In this document: positions 12,160 to 23,640 of the stretch, one piece after another | Position numbering within the stretch: the stretch's first letter is position 1 | Layout of the letters: every line of letters starts with the position of its first letter | Assembly: GCA_014529385.2 (NCBI GenBank) | Contig: CM043944.1 | Coordinates: forward strand, 56,050,268 to 56,114,267 | Source: Adiantum capillus-veneris | Taxonomy: Eukaryota; Streptophyta; Polypodiopsida; Polypodiales; Pteridaceae | Reading direction: 5' to 3' | DNA: 64,000 nt | Translations under genes and position numbers: made by a program | The notes under the pieces: generated by a model | What the model was told of the DNA's origin: nothing | The model's input: only the letters and a program-made list of their open reading frames with translations | Database searches by the model: none

Positions 12160-12324
12160 AGATCCTGTTGCACTCAGTAGTCCGAAGTTGGCTTTTTTTC
12201 CATATTAGCTGCGAAACTGAGTTTTACTTATCCAAATGACTTGAAAATTGAAAATAAAGCTTAAAAGGAACTTGTGAAGCTGTGCATGTGCTCATAGTGC
12301 AAATTTGGCCAAAAATTTCCATCT

Positions 12325-13202
12325 AGACATCCTACGCGTAGGATGTCTTTTTCATCAGAATTGGTTCATACTTGACATGCAGGTAGTGTAAGACTCATGG
12401 AACATGGATATATGCTTGGATTTGAATTTGGATATCAAAAAGTGAATTTTTGGGATGATAAAGGCTTTAGGTCACAATTTGGGTAGAATGTCCATCATAG
12501 GTAGCAATTGATGTCTAAATGGGTTGAAAATTGGTATATGGGCTCATTGCACCATGGTATTGGCTCCCATGATGTCATTCTTTGCACAGAAGGCTAAATT
12601 TATGCTGGAGACATCCTACGCATAGGATGTCTTTTTCATCAAAATGACATGAAACTTGTTCTGTGGGTTGTCCTTGGCCTATGGAACATGGCCATGTTCT
12701 TGGATTTGAATTTGGACAAGATTTGATGCTTGTAAGGCTCTGAGAGGTGTTTTTGGGCTCAAAAAGTGTATCTTGAGGGTGTTGGGGGTCAAAAGTGATT
12801 AAAATGGATTCAAACTTGATATATGGGCTCCTGATGATGAGGTGATTGGATCTGGAATGACAAATCATCCCTTGCATGTCAAAAAGGTCAAATAGACATC
12901 CTACGCGTAGGATGTCTATTTTATCATTTTTTCTCCCTGACCACACAGATTGTTTGTTGATGTGTTGGTGAATGTGTTGTGCAAGTTTCATGAGATTTGG
13001 ACAAGATTTGGTAGGTCTCTGGCCCATTATTACCTCTATGCCCTAACTTTGCGTTTTTCCATGCATATGAGGTCAAATTTGGTCCAAATGTGATGAAACT
13101 TGGTGGATAGCTTGTAAATGTCATTCAGAACCTGTGCAGGATGAGAAATGTTGGAGTTTGTGCCAAAAAGTACCCTTGAGACATTCTACTCGTAAGATGT
13201 CT
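12325..13202. repeat. 285-bp tandem repeat, four units, each opening with a long palindrome
   Basis: Palindromic cores lie at 12325-12348, 12609-12632, 12894-12917 and 13179-13202, so spacing is 284, 285 and 285 bp. Core 1 is a perfect 24-bp palindrome (arms AGACATCCTACG / CGTAGGATGTCT). Core 3 extends to a perfect 32 bp at 12890-12921. Core 2 has one mismatch and core 4 several. The sequence between the cores is similar but diverged (for example the recurring ...GGATTTGAATTTGGA...). The array lies just upstream of the coiled-coil ORF, in what would be the element's 5' leader. Confidence 0.85.
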
Positions 13203-14069
13203 CCTGGTGATTTTTTCATTGCTGGTGCTCCCAGTGCTTGCCCTTGGCCCCCCTAAGTCCCTTTTGAGCCTACTTTCAACAAAAAAGTCAAATGGATAGA
13301 GAACAACTCCCTGTGTGGACTTCAGAGCCTCCGAGCCGTTTTCTGAAGTTTTGGAGTGCTTTTTGGCGATGAAATTTCTTGATGTTAGTCTCCATAGCTT
13401 CTCGATCCCTTGGGAATCCTTGCCGTATGGTTTTTGTCGACTTTGGCTTCATCGGAGCTCCATTTGGCAATTTGTTGCTCTAGAAACACCCATGGTTGCG
13501 TTTACATACCTTTGATGATTTGTGGTGGTCTACCACCATAGGACTTGGTTGTTGATGGTCTAGGAAAGCCGCTCGTGAAGTTTAGTGGCAAACGGGCTTG
13601 CGGTTTGGCCGCAAGTGCAATTTGACGCTTTGTGTGTCTGATGCCGTTTTCTGAATTTTAGTGCCGCTTCCGGTCACTTTTTGGTCATACGGGTCATATA
13701 GACTTGTCGAGCATGTCGAGATGCTCCTACCCATGAATTCTGGTAGCATTTGGTCGCCGTTTCTCCGATTTCCCATTTGGTGGCCTCTTGCGGGTTTCTG
13801 GGAATTAGGGTTTTTCCCGATGGTTTCCTACTGCCTTTGGCTATCCAGGACTGGTCTCCTAAACTAAGGTAAGCTACCGATGAAGTCTTGTTGCTTTCGG
13901 GTTAGCCGTTAAGCCGCCGTCTCTACTTGTAGATCTCTATCGTTCGCTTTATGTGTGACCCCTACGCTAGTTTTCGCGACATAATGACAAACATGCGCGA
14001 AAAGCTCAAGGTGGTGAGCCAACCTCTCATGTCTGGAGCTCGTCGGGTAGTCGTGCGCGTGGTAGAAGC
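13203..14069. other. No gene seen; probable LTR-element non-coding DNA
   Basis: Short frames only, none recognisable. The GC content is somewhat higher than the surroundings, as in the nearby LTR. I could not match it to the 7792-8725 LTR by eye. Confidence 0.4.
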
Positions 14070-14827
14070 TGTTGGAAGGTCAATCCGCTCTAGGTGGCAG
14101 AAGCTCTCTACGCAAACTCAATAGTGAGAATGAGCTAAAAATGGGATGAAAATTTCTTATAATGGAGGTCTCCGAACCACTTTTCATGAAATTTGACATG
14201 TGCTCCTATCTTCTTACGAAATGCGGTTTAAGCTCAAAAATTTCTTGATTTGGACTCCATTTGCTCTGTTTACCATAAATTTGGCATTTCGGTCAAAATC
14301 TGACCAAAACACGCTTTTCGCTCCAATCTCATAATTGTACCCCCACTATACCATAGGTTGTCCTATAGTCACTGATCATCCCCATATTTTCTTGTTTTTT
14401 ATTACAACTGTTTGTCACTTGCTTTTTGTATTTTTGAAGTTTTTCTGTCGAAAATTAGCAAAATTAAAAAGAAAATAGCAAATCAAACCCAAAAAATCTC
14501 CAAAAATCATAATAAATCACAAACATCATCGCAACACATTATATACACTCACATGCAATTTTTATGGCCGGATTTCTCCGTTTTATCAATATTTTGCCTG
14601 AAAAATAGCTATTTCTACTTATATACACACACCTAGAGGCTTGATTTGGTGTTTGGCCCCATATACCTGTAGCTTCATATTGTATAAGGACATATATACT
14701 TAGGTTACTCGAGAAATTATTGCAATCAAACAACAACCCTTAAAATAGTCGAAAATCATGCCCTTTTTTGTTGTTTCTGTTATTGGTTCCGTATTTGAGA
14801 GTGTCTCTAGAATACCTCCCCCCCTCC
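14070..14827 (-). mobile_element. Candidate 3' LTR and polypurine tract of an upstream minus-strand element
   Basis: A purine tract GGAGGGGGGGAGG (minus; 14815-14827) is followed at 14814 by TATTCTAGAG, which could be a decayed TGTTCTAGAG. A candidate far end at 14070 reads TGTTGGAAGG on the plus strand, closely resembling the TGTTGGACGG end of the 7792 LTR. The length would be about 745 bp. The retropepsin fragment lies directly upstream in the same orientation. No duplicate LTR was found, so this is tentative. Confidence 0.35.
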
Positions 14828-14995
14828 TAGCTGGAGTCCTCCCGGACGACAAAGTATCGCCTCGGTGTATGTGCCATGCATAGGTTGAAAAAGTTGTGCT
14901 AATGCCTGGCCGATTAATGTGGCCCTACGTTATGCATACTCGGTCAATGCATGAAAAAATTAATGTTGTGCAAGAGAAGGGAATAAGCAAGATGC

Positions 14996-16102
14996 TTATT
15001 GGCATTCGCCGTCGAGGTTTCCTGCTTTCTTTGCAAGTAACAGCTGTAACTCTACTGCTCCCTGTTTAATTGTCTTTTTTGCAAAAGGCAATTGCTTTGC
15101 CGACACTGTTGATGGAGTCGTAGTTGTTTTTAAGGGAAAAATTGGTTGGTCCGTATGGCCATTGCTTTCCATTTGTATTTTGTTGTTGCCAGTTTTTGTA
15201 GGATGATTTGGCACTTTCTCGTTTGCCACTGGTTTGTCTTTTTTTCGCATCCACATATGTCGGTTTTCCTTTTTGAAATGCAGCTGTTTGCTTTCCGTTG
15301 TTGCTTGTACTGAAGGGAGTTCCTTTTGCTTTTGCTTTGGTATCCAAATTTGAGTGACATTTGGATTATGGCTAAACATTTTCTTTGGGATCCATATCTG
15401 TTTTATGCCCGTGGTTTGTGGTTGAACCATCTGCTTTGTTGGAATCCTTTTGTTGCATTGTTGTTTGTCTGCCATGTCATTTCTATCCTTCCGCATCCAT
15501 ACTTGTTTTCCTTGTTTTGGTAGCCTAGATTTTTGCATTGTGGCCGTTGACTTCATGTGTCTGTAAGTAGTATGGTTAGCTTTTACCTAATTTTTGGTCT
15601 CGGGTATCATGTTGTTCTTTGATGGCATTTGTGATTTTGGCTTTGTTTCCAGTGATTGCATGGCTTGCAGTTGAGCATGCTGGTATTGCTGAGCAAAAGC
15701 TATCACCTGTTGTTCATGTTCATGCAGAATTTTGACTGTCTTTGCTTTCCAATCTATCTACACATTGTAGTCTTTTTGCCAAGGTTTCCCCAGCATCATT
15801 GGGTGTTGTGTGGTTTCTTTTGTCACCACATAGAATTTGTGTGGGTAAATATATTGATGTATCTGTACATGCAATATAGTCCATCCCAATGTTTTCAACG
15901 GGTGTGATGTGCTACTTTCCAGCACTTGAGAAGTAGGATGAAGTTGACCTGTGACTTTGAGCTGTTGGTATAATCCGTAAGAGATCAAATTTGCTTGAGC
16001 ACCCGAATCAAGCAAGGCTGTTGATTCAACTTGATTGCTGCCCACTTTGACCGCAATTATTGGCTCAAAGTGGAAGACCAATACATTCTCCACACAGCTC
16101 AA
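14996..16102 (-). pseudogene. LTR-element polyprotein fragment: retropepsin followed by W-x-x-K repeats
   Basis: 15758-16102 reads as an aspartic protease: TALLDSGAQANLIS holds the catalytic D-S-G, and MMLGKPWQKDYNV resembles the conserved ILG-x-PW flap-side motif. Retropepsins cut the element's own polyprotein. Downstream, 14996-15556 is lysine- and glutamine-rich and repeats a short motif four times: QVWMRK, QIWIPK, QIWIPK and HMWMRK. W-[VI]-P-K motifs are known in Ty1/copia polyproteins ahead of the protease; here they come after it. Stops and frame changes separate the parts, and RT and integrase are absent. Confidence 0.6.
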
Positions 16103-17210
16103 TATGAGACCATTCTCCTGCTAGCATAGTCGTTGTACTCTGAGCGCTATATCGAATCAGGGAAGCTTGGTCTTGACTTAAAGGACCAGGGATATGCTAT
16201 GTTGGATATCCTCTCTCAGATCTTGAAGGGGGGAACCCGGTGAAGATGAGGTTTATTGGCTTTAGATTGGTCCATACTTGGATGGGGCGCATGGAAAGAG
16301 ATGGTTACCCTCTGGAGCTGACAGTTGCAGATGGATAGCTACCAAGCAGGCATGAAGTCGCTCGTCATTTTATCCAAATTCGCCATGAATTAATTGCCTC
16401 TGTGTTACCCTATCAAAGAGAGGGATACACAAACGGTTTGTGATGCTAAAATCTTTTTGAGGAGACTCTTTTGTTATTATCACTTCAAGACATTGTTTGG
16501 CCACTGCTCTTATTCAAGCAACACAAAGATATCCCTTTGTAGAGCAGATGAGTTGCCAGATCAACGTAGAAGATGGATGTGTAAGTTGCTGAGCTTCTCA
16601 AATCTATATATGACTGGTGTAAATCTATTGGAGAGGTTTTGAGTTCTTGAAAGAGAGAGAAAAAAAGTGAGTTGAAGAAGTCTCATGAGAGATCGAGCTT
16701 TCAGCTACTGAAAGGCGACATTGTGCATGTGCCCATGCGTGTTCTCCACATTCTTCACGAACGTGTTACCAGACAATAAACCTTAGTTAACTCCAGGTCG
16801 GCTCCCAAAATTGAAACTTTCCGGTATTGCAAGTCACAAAAAAGATGCACTAGAGTGCAAAATTATCATGCATACTAAGTAACAAAAAAGGCCTAACAAA
16901 CATTTAACCTTTTGCATGCTTGGGATGACTTCATGATTGATCTAGCGCGGACAATGGGTGCCTCTTACACACTACTGGCTGCCCAAGGATGGCCAGCAGA
17001 TGCATGCAAAGACCTGGCAGCCATGGGAATGGCCATTTTTAGGTCTCCGTTCCCTGTTCCCATCTCAATTTCCCGTTCGTTCCCGATCCCCATTCTATGT
17101 CTCAGATATGAGTATCCGAAACAGGGAATGGCATTTCATGCATGTTGCCCTTTCCCGTTCCGGGTAACTATGAGCCATGTGCCAAAAGACATATCTTAGA
17201 CTCCCAGCCA
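16103..17210. other. No gene recognised
   Basis: Short frames only. A stretch near 17030-17170 repeats variants of TTCCCGTTCC / TTCCCATC, giving P/F/S-rich translations without a domain. Confidence 0.4.
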
Positions 17211-17211
17211 G

Positions 17212-17212
<1 letters not shown>

Positions 17213-17254
<42 letters not shown>

Positions 17255-17257
17255 AAA
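17213..17257. repeat. Poly(C) followed by poly(A)
   Basis: About 32 C run directly into about 13 A. A similar C/A compound tract occurs near 22425-22455. Confidence 0.9.
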
Positions 17258-17505
17258 GACAACTTCCAAGAAACTCATCACAACTAAGCATGTGATATAT
17301 ATTACATACTAATGCTAGGAGGAGACAAACACCCCTCTTTCAAGTCCAATGCACCTTGAGCGGTCACTCTAGCAAAGAAAGACAAGTTGTGCTCTAGCTT
17401 TAATGACAACATTGTAAGTTTCAACCATAATTGACGGCACAAATATTTTGAATTCATACACCCTTTATGCACTGTGTGGATTGAGAAACAAGCTACTACA
17501 CAGCC

Positions 17506-18840
17506 TTATGACTGTTGAAGCGGAAGGAACGACACAATCTTGTGCTTGAAAACCTCGGGAGTCATTAGAAGCTTCACTCTAGCCACCTCTTTGCCTTCTA
17601 TGACAAACACTATGGTAGGTACAATGCGCACTGCCATCATCTTTGTAGCCTCCTGCATCACAACGACGACTAGTTTAAATACCAAATCAACCATAAATCA
17701 AGCTGTGTTTGGTTGAACAATCTAGCCACGAGCATTATATTACAGCTAGACTCTTAATATCCAAGGGTTCTGATCCGCTCTTGAGTCTTGAGGCGGCCAA
17801 GGCCTTCTTTTGTGATCCTACGCACAGAGCCTCCTCTCAATGCATTGAGAGAAGGCTACCCATTGAAGATAGCTACATGTGGATGGTATTTTAAGCACAT
17901 GCCAAACCCATGTTTACTAGCTAGTGTTTGAAAGGGGAGGGCACACCTCCCGTTTCCCGACAAGAAAAGGTTAGTCTAGGCAGAACCACATCAAAAACAA
18001 CGCCCCAGCAGTTTTCCCACATAGCCTGTCCTTGCTCTTAAGGTTTTTAAATGTCACCACCAATATGCAAACACAAACTACCCAAGGTCCATAGCTACAC
18101 ATGAGAGGTAGTCAGCAAAAAGAAGATGAAACCTACCAAAGGATTTTGATTGACGTACGGAGACAAGTAGCATGCCATAAATTCTAATGCAGAAAAATGC
18201 AGATACTGACAGAACTACTTTCACATATGTGTTTCCCATCTCTCTGTCTCAAAAATGACTGCATGAACCTGCAGGTCGAGCCTATCATCACGTGGACAGA
18301 TCAACGCTTTCTCTGTGCATGTAGCTTTGAGGCTTTGTTAAAAGATTTTTGGCAAGTTTTGCCCATAGAAACCAGAGCTAGCAATCACATGCGCACACAA
18401 GCCATAATGTGTGTAGTTTCGTTTCAATGGAAATCATGGTCAAAAGCATACATTTATGCTTGTTCACATACCAATACAAAACAGCACTTGAAGGTAATGT
18501 ACATATGTTCATGGATGGTTCAAACCCTAATTTACATTCCATGAAGGACAATGTGCAAAAGCTCTGCACCACTTCTTGTGCCTCTCTCTTTCTGCGGCAA
18601 AAAAATACACGCACTAGCTCAGCCATTCAATCGATTATGCGCGAGCGTGCGTACCTTGACTTCGTCGATGTCTAGTTTGCAAAACACCACGTTTGGAAAA
18701 TCTTTCTTCTGCTGCACCATCATGTCATACATGACCTTTGAAGGCTCGCTCCACGATCCGTAGAACATCGCTACATTCTGCCAGTGAGAAACGTCATACA
18801 AGGTTAAGAAGAGGGCATGCATCAGTGTATCACACACACA

Positions 18841-18898
<58 letters not shown>

Positions 18899-19001
18899 CC
18901 AGTTGATTGGCAACGATGCAGTCCTCTACTGTGGCCATCCATGAGTTTGCAGAAGGGCAGTGTATGACATTGTTCTCATCAACCGTGCTTGAGTTCTGCA
19001 T
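17506..19001 (-). CDS. Thioredoxin-fold protein lacking both active-site cysteines (three exons)
   Basis: Exon 1 is 19001-18900 (ATG at 18999-19001, 34 codons), exon 2 18777-18655 (41 codons) and exon 3 17652-17506 (48 codons plus TAA): 123 residues. All junctions are GT-AG and phase 0 (CTG|GTAAAT...GGCAG|AAT; AAG|GTACGC...TGCAG|GAG). The protein reads as a compact thioredoxin: VAMFYGSWSEPSKVMYDMM (beta strand plus active-site loop), FPNVVFCKLDIDEV, then the cis-proline segment VRIVPTIVFVIEGKEVARV. The usual W-C-G-P-C is W-S-E-P-S, so dithiol redox chemistry should be lost; the closest loop I know is the W-C-[ED]-x-S loop of the Trx domain of monothiol glutaredoxin S17-like proteins. There is no transit peptide, so it is probably cytosolic. 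The intact frame and good splice sites suggest a real gene. Intron 1 is almost entirely (TC)n(TG)n; intron 2 is 1,002 bp. Confidence 0.75.
18859..18894. repeat. (GA)n tract inside intron 1 of the thioredoxin-like gene
   Basis: Preceded by (CA)n at about 18832-18860. On the coding strand this puts a (TC)n then (TG)n block five bases inside the 5' splice site, filling most of the 122-bp intron. Confidence 0.9.
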
Positions 19002-19003
19002 AT

Positions 19004-19055
<52 letters not shown>

Positions 19056-19065
19056 ATTTTTTATA
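19002..19065 (-). promoter_or_regulatory. TATA box and GA-repeat leader of the thioredoxin-like gene
   Basis: On the minus strand TATAAAAAA lies at 19065-19057, about 56 bases before the ATG. Between them is (TG)n then (GA)n ending in GCGCAAT-ATG. A start site about 30 bp after the TATA box would give a very short, mostly GA leader. GA repeats are bound by plant BPC/GAGA-binding proteins; use here is inferred. Confidence 0.5.
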
Positions 19066-19259
19066 GAAAAAAAAAAACACAGTCTCTCTCTCAAATTAAA
19101 ATTCTCAATGCCCGGAGAGATCCTTGCATTCAAGAATTTATAAGGCTCATGCTAAATATAATCCACTAATGATTATGAGCTCTTAAAAACAAAAAAATTA
19201 TAAGACCCGCCGGAGATGTGGGTGTGGGTGAGTAGGTGCAATCCTGTAAAACTAGTCGA

Positions 19260-20560
19260 AGCCAAGCTTTGAGCGGTTTTTTGGCTTTGTAAAAGAAACC
19301 TTTAGGGTTCTGTTGGGTTAGGGAGATTTTATTGTTTTTAGTGCATGATGGAGACTTACCTTTCATTTCACATCATGACAGTCTTTACTTTTCTTGCATT
19401 CTGTTGTTCTAGAATGCTAACGTAAAGCTTCACCTTGCATAATTTTAGTAAATTCTACACACACACATGTTTTTTTGAGTTTCTAAAAGAAACCCTTAGT
19501 GTTGGGTTGGCTTAGGGGGCACTTTATATTTTTCAGTGCATGATGGACACTTACCTTTCATTTTACGTACTATCTTTATTTTTCTTGCATTCTATTGTTT
19601 TAGAATACTAAAGTGAAGTTTCACCTTACATAATTTTAGTAAATTTTACACACACGCACATATATGTTTTTTTTGCATTCTGTTGTTTTAAAATGCTAAA
19701 GTGAAGCTTCACCTCTAATAAATTCTACACACACATATATTAATTAGTTCTTTCATTTCACAATTTTACATAGCTTTACATTTCTTGCATTTTATAGCTT
19801 GATTCCAATTAATGTTAACATTAAGCGGCTATTGATTGAGTTTCCTCCTCACAAAGAAAAAAACCAGAAATACTAGAAGAAATTTTGAGGTTTGCAAAAT
19901 GTTTAGTCGATTTTCTCACATATTTCATCCGTTTTTCTTTCATTTACCATGGTTTGCAACTAGCTAGTCTCGATTTTCAATGGGCTCAAGACTAAGCTGA
20001 TGCGATCCTTTTCCAAACACTGATACCAGTTTGTAATTTTATCACTTTTTTATTGTTTTTGAAAGCCGTCGTGACTCTTTCACTTGTTTTGCATTCTATT
20101 GTTTTAGAATGCTAAAGTGAAGCTTCACCTTGCATAATCCTAATAAATTCTACATACACACATATATTAATTAGTTCTTTTTATTTTACCTTTCATTTCA
20201 CAACTTCACATGGCTTTACATTTATTGCATTTCACAACTTGATTCCAATCAGTGTTAACGTTAGAGAAAGTCTCTTTTATTAAGCAGTTGTTGATTGAGT
20301 TTCCTCCTCACAAAGAAGAAAACCAAAAATACTAGCAAAATTTTTGAGATTTGTAGAATTTTTGGACGACTTTCTCACATATTTTATCGATTTTTCTCCC
20401 GTTTACCATGGTTTGCAGCTAGCTACTCTCGATTTTCAATCGACTCAAGACTAACTTGAGTCAATCCTTTTCCAAACACTAATTCCAGTTTAATTCAACC
20501 TAACAATTTTATCACTTTCTTATTGTTTTGAAAGCCGTCGTGACCCTTTCACTTGTTTAA
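19260..20560 (+). repeat. Left arm of a divergent inverted repeat, itself partly duplicated in tandem
   Basis: Landmarks are GGCTTTGTAAAAGAAACC, TAGAATGCTAAAGTGAAGCTTC, TTGAGTTTCCTCCTCACAAAG, TTTACCATGGTTTGCA and GAAAGCCGTCGTGAC. The second half occurs twice in tandem (about 19690-20100 and 20100-20560), and the AATGCTAAAGTGAAGCTTCACC block occurs near 19408, 19606, 19690 and 20108. The same landmarks appear in reverse order and orientation at 23640-24310. Confidence 0.7.
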
Positions 20561-20569
20561 ACAAAATTA

Positions 20570-20775
20570 TAAGACCCAACATTCAAACTCGGAATTTATA
20601 AGATTATAATACATAGTGGCTACTTTCAATTTATAATACCTAGGAATCTCCCCCAATTCCCTACATTCCTTGCCTTGCTATGTAAGCACAAGTAAAACTC
20701 CAAGCACGAGCAGGTTTCGAACCCCCGTGGCGCTTGTGTAGCTAACTCACCGAAGCAGCTTGTGCTCGCACGTGT
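20570..20775 (-). mobile_element. Candidate tRNA-derived SINE (pol III boxes)
   Basis: On the minus strand GGTGAGTTAGCTAC (20751-20738) resembles a pol III A box, and GGTTCGAAACC (20723-20713) is a perfect B box. No cloverleaf with a proper acceptor or anticodon stem can be drawn, so this is not a functional tRNA gene. The A-B spacing is short. The 3' end is not defined. Confidence 0.35.
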
Positions 20776-23640
20776 GTACATCAACTTTTTTTAAAAAAAC
20801 TTCAATTGTTCGTGCAAGCTACCGACCACCTGCGTCTTGCCCACTTCGTTCCTCTTTCTACTCCACCACGTGTGCCTTTTACCTTGCCATTTGATCTTCA
20901 AAAGAGCATCTTCATTTTGCCTAATCGCTGTTTTCTAAAATGTGTAGGACATACAAACTCGTAAATTTTACCAGTTTCCTTCTTCACAAAGCTCGAGGAA
21001 TTTTGCAATTTTAGCTGGTTTAAAATACATTGACCCCAGTTCTTTACTTTAAACAAAATATAATAGTTGAGAATGAGCATCTCGTAAGGTCAGGTCAAGA
21101 CATCCCACTACTCCGTACCTGGCACTAGGTAGGGCTACTTTTTATCCATTTTGGAGTATTTTGCCCATTTGATTGGGAAACCCTCTTGCCAACATATCTC
21201 ACATTAAGTACGGGGATCAACGGTGACAACAAAAAGGGGGGGTATTTCAATGAAAGTCGTATCGATGGAGAAGGCTCATCCTTGGCATTTTATGCATTTT
21301 TGGGTATTTTGCCCGTTAGATCGAGAAACCGTCCGACCAACATGATTCACATCGAGTAAGGGGATCGAAGGTGACGGGGTGATTCAATGAAAGTGGTGAT
21401 GGAGAAGACTCATCCTTGGCTCCAAGTGTTTTGCCCACAATATTTATTACGATAGAGGGACTAATGGAAGTATAATTAAACTCTAGAAGCCATTTTCAAA
21501 CAATCTAGGCGGTGCGGGAAGCATGCGATCTGTGTGGTGCTTTGCCAAGCCTACGAGGGATGGAGAGCATGGGGGCTCCAAGGCATTGCATGTGGCAAGG
21601 GTCTTGCATCAACAATTTGTAGCAGATTTGGTGACGGACTGCGTTAGTGTGGCGAGGTTTGGCTCCAGTGGGGAGCTGCTCTCGGCCATCTACTTAGCTT
21701 CGGAATGCTTTCCTTCACCCCCCTCAATTTTTGCATTTAGGGAGAAACCATCCCTCCCTCCTCATCCCCATGAGGGATTTGGTGACTGGTTTCATTATGT
21801 GCTCATGATCCCCATGAGGGATTTGGTGGTTGGTTCCATTATGTGGTATGTTGTCCGTGTGGCGTTTTGACATGGAGCTAGTGTATGGCAGACGCTTCTC
21901 CATGGTGGTATTGAATCGTCTCATGGGATGGGGCTTTGCCCTCCATATGGTGTGTTTGTCCGTGGCACGGTACTGGTGCTCCTTGAGGACTTGATGTTGG
22001 TGCTAGGCTCCCCATTAAAGATTGTGGTTGGGGTCTTTGGCTCAGCTTTTCCATTGAGAAGTGATGGAGCTTGCATGCTCCCCCCTTATGCAGCTACTGC
22101 TATGTGATTGAACTTTATTTTGTCGGGTGGCTCCCTTATTTGATGGGTGTTTTTTTTAGTCTGATATGATCTTGGTAATCATGGGGTGGTTCCCATGTTA
22201 GCCATGGATCCTCTTGTATTTCTTTTTAGGTGTTCTTTATGATGTCATGGCTTGGTCATCTGAGCATGGCTTATATCTGTAAGTTTATGGTATTGTTAAT
22301 ATCTACTCACCATTGTGAGTTTTGCTAGAAAAAAAACATGTATAAGCCATCTTAGGGAAATTAAACACGAAATTTATAAACTCCAAGGGTTTTACTCCTC
22401 CCGGAGTTTTGTACCAACATCAGCCCCCCCCCCCCCCCCCCAAAAAAAAAAAAAAGGACCTTTATAATTCTAGGAAGACCTTTCTAATTTTACAGTTATG
22501 TTCTTAATTTAACATTCCTTTTTTTTTCAAAACCCACAATCTGCGGGTGAATATATTATATCAACCAAAAAAATCAAAACAAAATTAGCATGAGCCACGA
22601 ATACCAACTAGGATCATAAGACATCAAAACCATACTTCTCAAAAACAAGAAACAAGGTGAAAATTTACTATGACCTACATAAAACTATTGAGAAGAATTT
22701 CATAATAAGAGAAATAAGGTGAAGAGACACAAAGGTCTGCTCAACTAAGGGGAGGAAAGAGATTTATGGAAAGTAAGTTTAAATGAGTGCCTACAATATT
22801 CAAATAAAATTTTATTGTGATTTAATATAAAATATATTATCAATTATACATACATAATTTCAAATAGTTTATATATTAAGAAAGTCCCCAATTAAATAAC
22901 AAGGTAAAAGATGCACATTCTACATTATCATTTGAAAACAAAGTAAAATGAAAAGGAAATAAAATAAAAATATACACTATATTATTCATTATACATACAC
23001 AAGCTAGATTCACAAGAGCCGGTGGCAAAACCTCCCACTCTTTCTTCCACTTCTTTCTTCATTCACAAGGGACACAGGTGCTTCATTCTGCAAGATTTTG
23101 ACGTCCAATGAGTTGTAATGTAGTGTTAGTGTTGAGCAACACATAGCCATTGGACTCAATTCAGGCACTACGATCCATGTTTTGTATTGAAAAGTGGATG
23201 TTAGAACTACTCTTCTGGGGGAGGGGAGGAGAGGGGAGGGGTCTCACTAATTGCTTAGTGGGTAGTACATTTCCTATTGTGCCAATGGACAGCCTCCATG
23301 ATGGAGGCACGCTCCTTTTTTAATGTCTTTCGTCGGCTCTTGGAAACCCGACCACAATCACGAATGGTTTATACACACTATCATTAAAAAAACAAAATAA
23401 AATAAAAAAGATACATTAAAAAACTAAAATAAAAAAATATACTACTATCTTCGTAAAAAGAGACAGATTAAATAAACATAGAGAAAATAAAATAATTTAA
23501 CAACTCAATGAGATGAATCTTTGTGAAGTTCTTAAATAAAAGAATAAAAGGACTCTTTACAAATGAAAATAATAATCAGTTATTAAATGAATACTTCACA
23601 TAGGAATCAAACTCCTACTAATACTCTTTAATATTTTGTT
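20776..23640. other. No gene seen; spacer of the inverted repeat
   Basis: A ~80-bp block is imperfectly duplicated in tandem (about 21149 and 21296; landmark TATTTTGCCC...GGGGATC...GGTGAC). A poly(C)/poly(A) tract lies near 22425-22455. From about 22500 to 23640 the DNA is strongly AT-rich. No domain-bearing frame was found. Confidence 0.45.

Noticed and set aside
12325-13202. CRISPR-like array
   Set aside because: Spacing is 285 bp, spacers are similar to one another, and the context is a plant LTR element.
14070-14814. Treating this block and 7792-8725 as the two LTRs of one element
   Set aside because: Apart from the first ten bases and the polypurine tract, I could not align them by eye.
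20700-20775. A functional tRNA gene
   Set aside because: Boxes A and B are present, but no acceptor, D or anticodon stem can be formed.
21523-21870. 115-residue plus-strand frame as a gene
   Set aside because: No domain, internal direct repeats (CCCCATGAGGGATTTGGTG), and inside the repeat-rich spacer.
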